Assembly: GCA_963693035.2 (NCBI GenBank) | Contig: CAXMMQ010000006.1 | Coordinates: forward strand, 620,001-684,000 | Direction: 5' to 3' | Origin: Lichenicoccus sp963693035 | Lineage (GTDB): Bacteria; Pseudomonadota; Alphaproteobacteria; Acetobacterales; Acetobacteraceae | DNA: 64,000 nt | Shown: piece by piece, positions 9,641 to 17,512 of the stretch | Position numbering within the stretch: position 1 is the first letter of the stretch | Layout: each line of letters starts with the position of its first letter | Notes under the pieces: generated by a model | What the model saw: the letters and a program-made list of their open reading frames with translations, nothing else | What the model was told of the DNA's origin: nothing | Database searches by the model: none | Program-made: the position numbers and the translations under genes

Positions 9641-10915
9641 TTACTGGCGGCTCGGCGTGGTGCCGGGTGTCGAAGGCGGCGCCGACTGGCCGTTCTGGGT
9701 GGCTGCCGCCTTCTGCTGCGGTGTCGCGGATGCCGGCGCAGGTTGGGCAGCGCCCGGATCCGCCACCACCGCCTGCGGCGCCTCGGGCTGCACCTGGATG
9801 CCGGCATGCACACGCTGGACACCGTCCACGATCACGCGGTCGCCATCCCTCAGGCCGCTCTCGACCACCTGCTGCGCGCCGTGAAGCGTGCCGATCTTGA
9901 TGTTCGACCGGCGCGCCTTGTTCTGGGCATCCACGGTGAAGACGTAGTCGCCCTGCTGGTCGGAGAGCACCGCGCTGGCGGGCACGACCATCGAGTTGAT
10001 CGGCTGCGGGTCGATGATCTGCACCGTCACGAATTCGCCGTTGACCAGTTGCCTTGTGCCGACGCCACCCTGGTCGCCGCCGTCCCGCTCCGGATTTGCG
10101 ATGGTGGCGCGCAGCGTGATGGTGTCGGTATTGGCCGAGACGGTCGGCGACACGTAGTCGAGCTTGCCATCCTTGTCGTAGGTGTCGCCGTTGGTGAGCA
10201 TCAGATGCACTTTCGCCGCCCCCAGGCCGCCCAGCGACGCATACTTCTTCTGCAGGGTCACCACGTCGCGGGTCGCCACCGGGAACTCGACATACATCGG
10301 GTCCTGCGTGACGATGGTCGCCAGCGTACCGCTGGTCGGGCTGACCACGTTGCCCTCGTTGACCGCGGTCTCGGTGATGCGGCCGTCGACCGGAGCCCGG
10401 ATCTCGGTGTAAGCTAGGTTAATCTGGGCCGCCTGTAGATTGCCCTGCGCCGTCAGCACGTTGCCGGCATTGCCGCGCGCCGTGGCAAGCGCGTTGTCGA
10501 ACGCCTGCTTCTGGCCGGCGGGGGTGTTGAGCAGCGCCTTCTGGCGCTGGAAGTTCACCGAGGCGTTGGTGACGTTAGCCTGCGCCTCGGCGAGGTTGCC
10601 CTGCTGCGCCAGCACCTGCGCCTGGAACGGCCCCTGCTCCAATACGTAGAGCAACTGCCCCTTTTTGACGTCGGCCCCCTCGGTGAACAGCCGCTGCTCC
10701 AGGTAGGCGGTCACGCGGGCGACCAGAGCCACGCTGTCCACCGCCTGGATGCGGCCGACATACTGGTTCACAGAGGTGACCGGCTGCGACCTGACCTCGG
10801 TGACGCCGACCGCGGGGGCCGGCGGCGCGCCCTGGGCCATCGCCTGTCCCGCGGTGCAGCCAAACGCCGCGCAGGCGAGAAGAATCGCCGGTGCAGCGCG
10901 GGAGAGGATATGCAT
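9641..10915 (-). CDS. RND efflux periplasmic adaptor (membrane fusion protein)
   Basis: Links the inner-membrane pump encoded just downstream to an outer-membrane channel. The 424-residue protein begins with a signal peptide (hydrophobic AILLACAAFG, probable cleavage after MAQ). Next come the lipoyl/barrel-sandwich region around YVGRIQAVDSVALVARV, a helical hairpin rich in Ala and Gln (about residues 100-170), and the beta-barrel domain with VDGRITETAVNEGNVV. A low-complexity tail rich in Ala, Pro and Gln ends the protein. A Cys lies in the signal region (AAFGC), so lipid attachment is possible but not a clean lipobox. First gene of the efflux operon; a palindromic operator-like site sits about 90 bases upstream. 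Confidence 0.93.
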   Translation of the reverse strand: MHILSRAAPAILLACAAFGCTAGQAMAQGAPPAPAVGVTEVRSQPVTSVNQYVGRIQAVDSVALVARVTAYLEQRLFTEGADVKKGQLLYVLEQGPFQAQVLAQQGNLAEAQANVTNASVNFQRQKALLNTPAGQKQAFDNALATARGNAGNVLTAQGNLQAAQINLAYTEIRAPVDGRITETAVNEGNVVSPTSGTLATIVTQDPMYVEFPVATRDVVTLQKKYASLGGLGAAKVHLMLTNGDTYDKDGKLDYVSPTVSANTDTITLRATIANPERDGGDQGGVGTRQLVNGEFVTVQIIDPQPINSMVVPASAVLSDQQGDYVFTVDAQNKARRSNIKIGTLHGAQQVVESGLRDGDRVIVDGVQRVHAGIQVQPEAPQAVVADPGAAQPAPASATPQQKAAATQNGQSAPPSTPGTTPSRQ

Positions 10916-11001
10916 GGGTCGTCCTCGTCAGATGCCGCCACGGTCGCTGACAACGGGCGTCGGCTTCGGGAGCGGCGCGGCAGTCGCGAACCCGTTGCGA
11001 C

Positions 11002-11015
11002 TGACCGCTCGGTCA
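11002..11015. promoter_or_regulatory. Palindromic operator-like site, TetR type
   Basis: TGACCG-CT-CGGTCA is an inverted repeat with 6-base arms and a 2-base centre, in the 206-base divergent region between the RND adaptor gene (start 10915) and the NADH dehydrogenase gene (start 11122). Arms of the form TGACCG/CGGTCA are typical of operators for TetR/AcrR repressors, which commonly control RND pumps. No regulator gene lies beside the pump, so the repressor would act from elsewhere. Regulation of the pump rather than of the dehydrogenase is inference. Confidence 0.5.
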
Positions 11016-11121
11016 CCTGGTGATCTACACGACCGGGGCGCCGCTCTGCAACCTGCCCTCCCGCGCAGCCGTTCCCAGCGTCGTTCCCGCGATGGGTCCG
11101 AACAGCGCGAAAGGAACACCG

Positions 11122-12477
11122 GTGCAGCCTGATCCCAAGCATGTGCTCGTCAGCAAGCCGACCGAACCGGGCAAAATCCCGCACCGGGTCGTGATAGTAG
11201 GTGGCGGGTTCGGAGGCATGAATGCGGCCCGAGCCCTGAAGCACGCCGACGCCGAGATCGTGCTGATCGACCGCACCAACCACAACCTGTTCCAGCCGCT
11301 GCTGTACCAGGTCGGTACCGCTGCGTTGTCCGGCAACGACATCGCCCTGCCGATCCGCTCGATCTTCCGACGCCAGCGCAACGTGACGGTGGTGATGGAC
11401 GAGCTGACCGGTCTCTCCCGCGCCGACCGCGATGTGCAGCTCGCCTCCGGCAACCGCCTCGCCTACGACACGCTCGTGCTGGCAACCGGCTCGGTCTATT
11501 CCTGGTTCGGCCATGACGACTGGAAGCGGCACAGCACCGCGCTCAAGACGCTCGACGAGGCCGACCTGCTGCGCAACCGGCTGCTGGACGCCTTCGAGCG
11601 GGCGGAGATCGCGAGTGACCCCGACGAGATCGCCCGGCTGCTGACCTTCGTGGTGATCGGCGCCGGCCCGACCGGGGTGGAGCTGGCCGGCGCCATCGCC
11701 GAGCTGTCGCGCCACACGCTCTCCCGCGACTTCCGCCGCATCCACGCGCCGGACGCCCGCATCATCCTGTGCGACGCCGGCCCTCGCGTGCTGGCGCAGT
11801 TCCCGCAGCGCCTGTCGGACTATGCGGCGAAGCGCCTGCAGTCGCTCGGCATCGAGCTCCGGCTGTCCTGCCAGGTCGGGGCGGTGGATGCCGACGGCGT
11901 GGAAGCCGGGGGCAGCGGGGCCGGTGGCTCGCGCATTGCGTCGGCGACCGTGTTCTGGGCCGCCGGCACCGAGGCGACCCCGGTGGCGCACTGGCTCGAC
12001 GTGGAGCCGGTAAAGCACGGGCTGGTCGAGGTGAACGCCGACTGCTCCCTTCCCGGCCAACCGAACATCTTCGTCATCGGCGACGCCGCCTCCTGCAAGG
12101 GCGCCGACGGCAAGCCGTTGCCCGGGCTCGGTTCAGTCGCCAAGCAGGAGGGGCAGTATGTCGGACGCGTCATCGCGCTCCGGCTGGCCGGGCGCTCTGC
12201 TCCGGGACCGTTCCGCTACCGGGACTACGGTCAGCTCGCGATGATCGGCGCCTCCTCGGCGGTGGCCGACTTCGGCTGGATCCGGCTGACCGGGTTTCCG
12301 GCCTGGGTGGTGTGGAGCGCGGTCCACCTGCTGCTGCTGGTCAGCGCGCGCAACCGCGTGGTGGTCTATATCAACTGGGTCTGGGCATGGCTGACCTACA
12401 GCCGCGGCGCCCGCGTCATCACCCGGCCGCTTTCCGATCTCGTGCCGGAGCATGGTCCAGGAGCAGGCGACGCTTGA
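11122..12477 (+). CDS. ndh: NAD(P)/FAD-dependent oxidoreductase, type II NADH dehydrogenase (NDH-2)
   Basis: Non-proton-pumping NADH:quinone oxidoreductase of the inner membrane face. The protein shows the FAD-binding motif VVIVGGGFGGMNAA near its start, FQPLLYQVGTAALSG, which is typical of NDH-2, a second dinucleotide fold VVIGAGPTGVELAG for NADH, and the FAD-binding FVIGDAASC near residue 315. The C-terminus (WVVWSAVHLLLLVSARN and following) is the amphipathic membrane anchor. GTG at 11122 is chosen because AAAGGA lies 6 bases upstream and the fold starts 22 residues later; in-frame ATG at 11092 is a weaker alternative. Predicted length 451 aa. The stop overlaps the start of the next gene (TTGA), suggesting coupling. 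Confidence 0.88.
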   Translation: MQPDPKHVLVSKPTEPGKIPHRVVIVGGGFGGMNAARALKHADAEIVLIDRTNHNLFQPLLYQVGTAALSGNDIALPIRSIFRRQRNVTVVMDELTGLSRADRDVQLASGNRLAYDTLVLATGSVYSWFGHDDWKRHSTALKTLDEADLLRNRLLDAFERAEIASDPDEIARLLTFVVIGAGPTGVELAGAIAELSRHTLSRDFRRIHAPDARIILCDAGPRVLAQFPQRLSDYAAKRLQSLGIELRLSCQVGAVDADGVEAGGSGAGGSRIASATVFWAAGTEATPVAHWLDVEPVKHGLVEVNADCSLPGQPNIFVIGDAASCKGADGKPLPGLGSVAKQEGQYVGRVIALRLAGRSAPGPFRYRDYGQLAMIGASSAVADFGWIRLTGFPAWVVWSAVHLLLLVSARNRVVVYINWVWAWLTYSRGARVITRPLSDLVPEHGPGAGDA

Positions 12478-13511
12478 CCGATCTCAGCCACCACACCGCC
12501 GAGGGGTACCGCAACCCGCCCTGGATCACCCCGCCGCGCGACGAGGCGGAGCCGCCGCCTGCTGTCCCGACACAGCCCGCGCCGCGCCGGTCCGGCAGCC
12601 GCGCACTGGCGATCCTGCGCGGGCGGATGCGGCGGTCAGGCTCTCCTTGGCCGGACTGGATCGAGGACCCGCCGCCGTCGGGCGACCCGCTGGAGGCCGT
12701 GCCGCAGGGGCAGGCCAGCGTCACCTTCATCGGCCATAGCTGCTTCCTGATCCGCCTCCCCGGCCTCACCATGCTGACCGATCCGATGTTCAGCCACCGG
12801 GCCTCGCCGGTGGGCTGGGCCGGACCGGCGCGGGTGCGGGCACCGGGGCGCCGGCTCGACGAATTGCCGCCGATCGACCTCGTGTTGCAGTCGCACAACC
12901 ATTACGACCATCTCGATCTGCCATCGCTTCGAGCGCTGTATCGCCGCTGGGCGCCACGCGTGATCACGCCGCTCGGCAACGCCGCACTGATCCACAAGGC
13001 CGGCCGGTTCAGGGTCGAGGAGTTGGACTGGTGGCAAACCTGGGAGAGCGACCATCCGGTGCCGGTGCGCGTCACCGCGGTGCCGGCGCGACACTTCTCC
13101 GCCCGCACCCTGCGCGACACCGGACGCGCGCTCTGGTCGGGCTTCATGCTGGATTGCGCCGGCGTGCGCATCCTGTTTGCCGGCGACACCGGAGACGGCA
13201 CGCACTGGCCGCTGATACGCGAGCGGCTGGGCGCGCCGGACCTCGCGCTGCTGCCGATTGGCGCCTATGAGCCACGCTCGATCATGCGCAGCGTGCACAT
13301 GAATCCGGCGGAAGCCGTGGGCGCGCACCGTCAGCTCGGCGCACGCCAGTCGATCGGAATGCATTTTGGCACCTTCCGCCTGACCGACGAGGCCGTCGAT
13401 GCACCGCAGCGCGCGCTTGCCGACGAGTGCCCGCGCCAAGGCGTTGACCCTGCGGCTTTCGTAACGCTGGGGTTCGGGGAGGCCCGCAGCTTCTTGTTCC
13501 CGACGCCCTGA
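12474..13511 (+). CDS. Metallo-beta-lactamase-fold hydrolase, NAPE-PLD/UlaG-like
   Basis: A 345-residue metal-dependent hydrolase. The zinc signature is SHNHYDHLDL (HxHxDH) near residue 140, with AGDTGDGTHW and MHFGTF supplying the distal ligands. The core FIGHSCFLIRLPGLTMLTDP resembles the NAPE-PLD-like branch that cleaves phosphodiesters or lactones; the true substrate is unknown. The frame is open far upstream, but that part overlaps ndh and has no homology-like character. TTG at 12474, overlapping the ndh TGA, gives a plausible N-terminus of about 60 Pro-rich residues before the domain. No signal peptide is seen. Confidence 0.8.
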   Translation: MTDLSHHTAEGYRNPPWITPPRDEAEPPPAVPTQPAPRRSGSRALAILRGRMRRSGSPWPDWIEDPPPSGDPLEAVPQGQASVTFIGHSCFLIRLPGLTMLTDPMFSHRASPVGWAGPARVRAPGRRLDELPPIDLVLQSHNHYDHLDLPSLRALYRRWAPRVITPLGNAALIHKAGRFRVEELDWWQTWESDHPVPVRVTAVPARHFSARTLRDTGRALWSGFMLDCAGVRILFAGDTGDGTHWPLIRERLGAPDLALLPIGAYEPRSIMRSVHMNPAEAVGAHRQLGARQSIGMHFGTFRLTDEAVDAPQRALADECPRQGVDPAAFVTLGFGEARSFLFPTP

Positions 13512-13574
13512 CCCGACGGAACCGCGCGCGTTGCGCCGGGTTGTTGCGGCGCACAGAAACAGGAGCCTGGCACG

Positions 13575-15719
13575 GTGGCGAGCAATCTGAAGAGTGGCCT
13601 CCGCGAAGGCTTTCCCTCCCCGCGTGGTGTCCTGTGGGACGGCAAGGGCGTCAACTTCGCGCTGTTCTCGGCGAACGCGACCAAGGTCGAGGTCTGCCTG
13701 TTCGACCAGAACGGCACCACCGAGCTCGAGCGGATCGCGCTGCCGGAATATACCGACCAGATCTTCCATGGCTGGATCCCCGACATCGGTCCGGGCCAGG
13801 TCTATGGCTATCGCGTGCATGGCCCATACGCGCCGGATGCCGGCCATCGCTTCAACCCGAACAAGCTGCTGCTCGACCCCTATGCGCGCGCCCATGTCGG
13901 CGAGCTGCAGTGGAACCCGGCGATCTTCGGCTACACCATCGGCCACGACGACGAGGACCTGTCGTTCGACGAGCGCGACAGCGCCGCGTTCATGCCGAAA
14001 TCGGTCGTGGTGGACCAGAATTTCGATTGGCACGGCCAGCCGCACCGCAACCCGATCGCCTGGGACCGCACGGTGCTGTACGAGACGCACGTACGCGGAT
14101 ACACCAAGCAGCACCCCAGGGTCGACGAGAACCTGCGCGGTACCTATGCCGGCTTCGGCACCAAGGCGGTGCTCGACCACATCAAGGGGATCGGCGTCAC
14201 CTCGGTCGAGCTGCTGCCGGTGCACAGCTTCATCAACGACAGCCAGCTGCTGGAGAAGGGCCTCACCAACTACTGGGGCTATAACAGCATCGGCTTCTTC
14301 GCGCCCGATCCACGCTACGCCGCCGATCGCGCTAACTCGTTGCGCGAGTTCAAGGAGATGGTCTCGAAGGTGCACGAGGCCGGCCTCGAGCTGATCCTGG
14401 ACGTGGTCTACAACCACACCGCCGAGGGCAACGAGCGCGGCCCGACGCTGTCGTTCAAGGGCATCGACAATGCCTCGTACTACCGGCTGCTGGCCAACAA
14501 GCCGCGGTTCTACGTCAACGACACCGGCACCGGGAACACGGTCGATCTGAGCCACCCGCGCGTGATCCAGATGGTCACCGACAGCCTGCGCTACTGGGCC
14601 GAGGAGATGCATGTCGACGGCTTCCGCTTCGATCTCGGCACCATCCTGGCGCGCGAGCCGAACGGTTTCGACAACCAGTCCGGCTTCCTCAAGGCGTGCT
14701 GCCAGGATCCGACGCTGGAAACCGTGAAGCTGATCGCCGAACCGTGGGATTGCGGTCCCGGCGGCTACCAGGTCGGCGAGTTCCCGCCCGGTTGGGCCGA
14801 GTGGAACGACAAGTTCCGCGACACCGTGCGTGATTTCTGGAAGGGCGCCTCAAGTGTCGCCGAACTGGCGCCGCGGCTGCTCGCGTCGCCCGAGCAGTTC
14901 GACCACCAGGGCCGCAAGCCGTGGGCGTCGGTGAACTTCATCACCGCGCATGACGGCTTCACGCTGAACGACATCGTCACCTACGACGAGAAGCACAACG
15001 AGGCCAACGGCGAGGACGGCAAGGACGGCTCGTCGGACAACCGCTCCAGCAACTACGGCGTCGAGGGCCCGACCGACGATCCCGAGATCAACCGCGTACG
15101 TGCCCGGCAGATCCGCAACCTGCTCGCGACGCTCCTGCTGAGCCAGGGCACGCCGATGCTGGTGGCGGGCGACGAATTCGGCCGCACCCAGAACGGCAAC
15201 AACAACGCCTACTGCCAGGACAGCGAGATCTCCTGGGTGAACTGGAACATCGAGGAGAAAGGGCAGGCGCTGATCGACTTCGTGACGCGCGTCAACAGCC
15301 TGCGGGCGCGCTTCCCGATCCTGCGCCGAAACCGCTTCCTGACCCAGGCCTACAACGAGGAGCTCGACATCAAGGAGCTCACCTGGATCAATGCCGGCGG
15401 CGGCGAGATGATGCCGGGCGACTGGGAAGAGGCGGCGCAGAGCATCGGGCTGGTGCTGGACGGGCGTGCGCAGCCGACCGGCATACGCAAGCGTGGCGAG
15501 GACGCGACGATCCTGCTGATCTACAACGCCTGGCACGACCTGGTGGAGTTCACGCTGCCGAGCCATGGCGGGGCGGACCAGCACTGGACCCTGCTGATCG
15601 ACACCAATATCTCGGAGGATGAGGAAAAGAAGGAAGACAAGACCTTCAAGTCGGGCGGCGTCTATGGCGTCACCGGCCGCTCGTTCCTGATGTTCGCCCT
15701 GGTGCCGGACAACGCCTGA
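13575..15719 (+). CDS. treX: Glycogen debranching enzyme GlgX/TreX, GH13
   Basis: Isoamylase-type enzyme that cuts alpha-1,6 branches of glycogen-like glucan to release linear maltooligosaccharides for TreY. The 714-residue protein has an N-terminal CBM48-like domain (about 10-130) and a GH13 barrel. GFRFDLGTILARE carries the nucleophile Asp, LIAEPWDCGPGGYQ the acid/base Glu, and FITAHDGFTLND the third Asp. It starts at GTG with AGGAG upstream. The stop TGA shares its last base with the treZ ATG (15719), so treX, treZ and treY form one coupled operon. The name glgX is equally valid; treX is preferred because of the neighbours. Confidence 0.95.
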   Translation: MASNLKSGLREGFPSPRGVLWDGKGVNFALFSANATKVEVCLFDQNGTTELERIALPEYTDQIFHGWIPDIGPGQVYGYRVHGPYAPDAGHRFNPNKLLLDPYARAHVGELQWNPAIFGYTIGHDDEDLSFDERDSAAFMPKSVVVDQNFDWHGQPHRNPIAWDRTVLYETHVRGYTKQHPRVDENLRGTYAGFGTKAVLDHIKGIGVTSVELLPVHSFINDSQLLEKGLTNYWGYNSIGFFAPDPRYAADRANSLREFKEMVSKVHEAGLELILDVVYNHTAEGNERGPTLSFKGIDNASYYRLLANKPRFYVNDTGTGNTVDLSHPRVIQMVTDSLRYWAEEMHVDGFRFDLGTILAREPNGFDNQSGFLKACCQDPTLETVKLIAEPWDCGPGGYQVGEFPPGWAEWNDKFRDTVRDFWKGASSVAELAPRLLASPEQFDHQGRKPWASVNFITAHDGFTLNDIVTYDEKHNEANGEDGKDGSSDNRSSNYGVEGPTDDPEINRVRARQIRNLLATLLLSQGTPMLVAGDEFGRTQNGNNNAYCQDSEISWVNWNIEEKGQALIDFVTRVNSLRARFPILRRNRFLTQAYNEELDIKELTWINAGGGEMMPGDWEEAAQSIGLVLDGRAQPTGIRKRGEDATILLIYNAWHDLVEFTLPSHGGADQHWTLLIDTNISEDEEKKEDKTFKSGGVYGVTGRSFLMFALVPDNA

Positions 15720-17512
15720 TGAGCATTCGCCAGCACGGCATCCCGGCCGGCGCCACCCTCGTCGGCGGGTCGCCCGGGTCTCGGCACACGGAATTCCGGC
15801 TATGGGCGCCGGGTGTCGAGCAGGTTAGATTGCGGCTCGAGGCCGACGGCTCGACGCGGCCGATGCAGGCGCTGGCGGATGGTTGGCACGCGCTCACCGT
15901 GCCGGGAGCGGGCGCCGGCACGCTATACAGGTTCGAGTTGCCGGACGGCATGCTGGTGCCGGACCCGGCTTCGCGGTTCCAGCCGCAGGACGTGCACGGG
16001 CCGAGCGAGGTGATCGACCCCGCCGCCTATGACTGGTCGGTGAAATGGCAGGGGCGTCCCTGGGACGAGATCGTGCTTTACGAGCTGCATGTCGGCACCT
16101 TCACCCCGGAGGGCACCTTCCGCGCCGCCATCGGCAAGCTCGACCACCTCGCGCAACTCGGCGTCACCGGCATCGAGATCATGCCGGTCTGGGATTTTCC
16201 CGGACGGCGCAACTGGGGCTATGACGGCGTGCTGCCGTACGCGCCGGACTCCACCTACGGTCGCCCGGAGGATTTCAAGGCGCTGATCGAGGCGGCGCAT
16301 GCACACGGCATCGCCGTGCTGCTCGACGTCGTCTATAATCATTTCGGTCCCGATGGGAACTACCTGCCGGTCTATGCGCCGCAATTCTTCACCGAGCGGC
16401 ATCACACGCCTTGGGGAGCCGCGGTGAACTACGACGGCGAGGGCAGCAAGGCGGTGCGCGAGTTCGTCATCCACAATGCGCTGTACTGGCTCGAGGAATA
16501 CGACCTCGACGGGCTCCGTTTCGATGCGGTGCATGCGATCATCGACGATGGCCCCAGGCATCTTCTCGACGAACTTTCGGAGCGGGCGCGGGCGGATGTC
16601 AGGCGTCCGGTGCATCTGCTGCTGGAAAACGAGGACAACGAACCCAGGCGCCTGACGCGCCGCGGACGCGAACCGGTGCACTACACCGCACAGTGGAACG
16701 ACGACATCCACCATGTCCTGCATGTGGCCGCCACCGGCGAAAAGACCGGCTACTATGCCGACTACGAGGGCAACACCGGCCTGCTGGCCAAGGCGCTGGC
16801 GGAGGGTTTCGCCTACCAGGGCCAGATGATGCCGTATCGCGGTTCGCCACGTGGCGCGCCGGCCGCCAACCTGCCGCCCGGCGCGTTCGTGGCGTTCATC
16901 CAGAACCACGACCAGGTCGGCAACCGCGCCTTCGGCGACCGGCTGAACACCATCGCCAGCCATGATGCGATGCGCGCGCTGGCGGCCACCTACCTGCTGC
17001 TGCCGCAGACGCCGATGATCTTCATGGGCGAGGAGTGGGGGGCAATACAGCCGTTCCCGTTCTTCTGCGACTTCGAGGGCGACCTTGCGGATGCGGTGCG
17101 CAAGGGACGTCGGGAAGAGTTCTCGCGCTTCCCGGAATTCCAGGACCCGGAGCAGCGCGACCGCATCCCGGATCCGCTGGCAGAGAACACCTTCACATCC
17201 GCCAAGCTCGACTGGAACGCGATCGACCAGAAGCGGCTCGCGCTCTACCGGGCGCTGCTGGCGGTGCGCCGGCGCAAGATCGTGCCGCTGCTGCCGCACA
17301 TCGTGCGCGGCGGCAGCGCAATCGAGTTCGGCCCGGGTGCCGTGCAGGTGCGCTGGCAGATCGGTCTCGACCGGGTGCTGGCGCTGTCGGCCAACTTGTC
17401 AAACGTCAAGGTCGAGTTTCCCCATCCCACCGGCCACACGATCTGGAACGAGGGCGAGATCGATCCGGGGATGGGCCCCTGGTCGGTCCGCTGGTCCATG
17501 GAGGCTGCATGA
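15719..17512 (+). CDS. treZ: Malto-oligosyltrehalose trehalohydrolase
   Basis: Releases trehalose from maltooligosyltrehalose made by TreY. The 597-residue length is typical. After an N-terminal E-set/CBM48 domain (FRLWAPGVEQVRLRLE), the GH13 barrel shows YELHVGTFTPEGTF, LLDVVYNHFGPDGNYL, GLRFDAVHAI with the nucleophile Asp, LLENEDNE with the acid/base Glu, and FIQNHDQVGNRAFGDRL, a TreZ hallmark. Its stop overlaps the treY ATG (ATGA at 17509-17512), so the middle gene of the operon is translationally linked on both sides. Confidence 0.96.
   Translation: MSIRQHGIPAGATLVGGSPGSRHTEFRLWAPGVEQVRLRLEADGSTRPMQALADGWHALTVPGAGAGTLYRFELPDGMLVPDPASRFQPQDVHGPSEVIDPAAYDWSVKWQGRPWDEIVLYELHVGTFTPEGTFRAAIGKLDHLAQLGVTGIEIMPVWDFPGRRNWGYDGVLPYAPDSTYGRPEDFKALIEAAHAHGIAVLLDVVYNHFGPDGNYLPVYAPQFFTERHHTPWGAAVNYDGEGSKAVREFVIHNALYWLEEYDLDGLRFDAVHAIIDDGPRHLLDELSERARADVRRPVHLLLENEDNEPRRLTRRGREPVHYTAQWNDDIHHVLHVAATGEKTGYYADYEGNTGLLAKALAEGFAYQGQMMPYRGSPRGAPAANLPPGAFVAFIQNHDQVGNRAFGDRLNTIASHDAMRALAATYLLLPQTPMIFMGEEWGAIQPFPFFCDFEGDLADAVRKGRREEFSRFPEFQDPEQRDRIPDPLAENTFTSAKLDWNAIDQKRLALYRALLAVRRRKIVPLLPHIVRGGSAIEFGPGAVQVRWQIGLDRVLALSANLSNVKVEFPHPTGHTIWNEGEIDPGMGPWSVRWSMEAA

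Noticed and set aside
8123..10417. A 764-codon open frame on the plus strand opposite the RND genes
   Set aside because: Low-complexity His/Arg/Asp-rich translation typical of an antisense shadow; the RND pump and adaptor on the minus strand explain the region.
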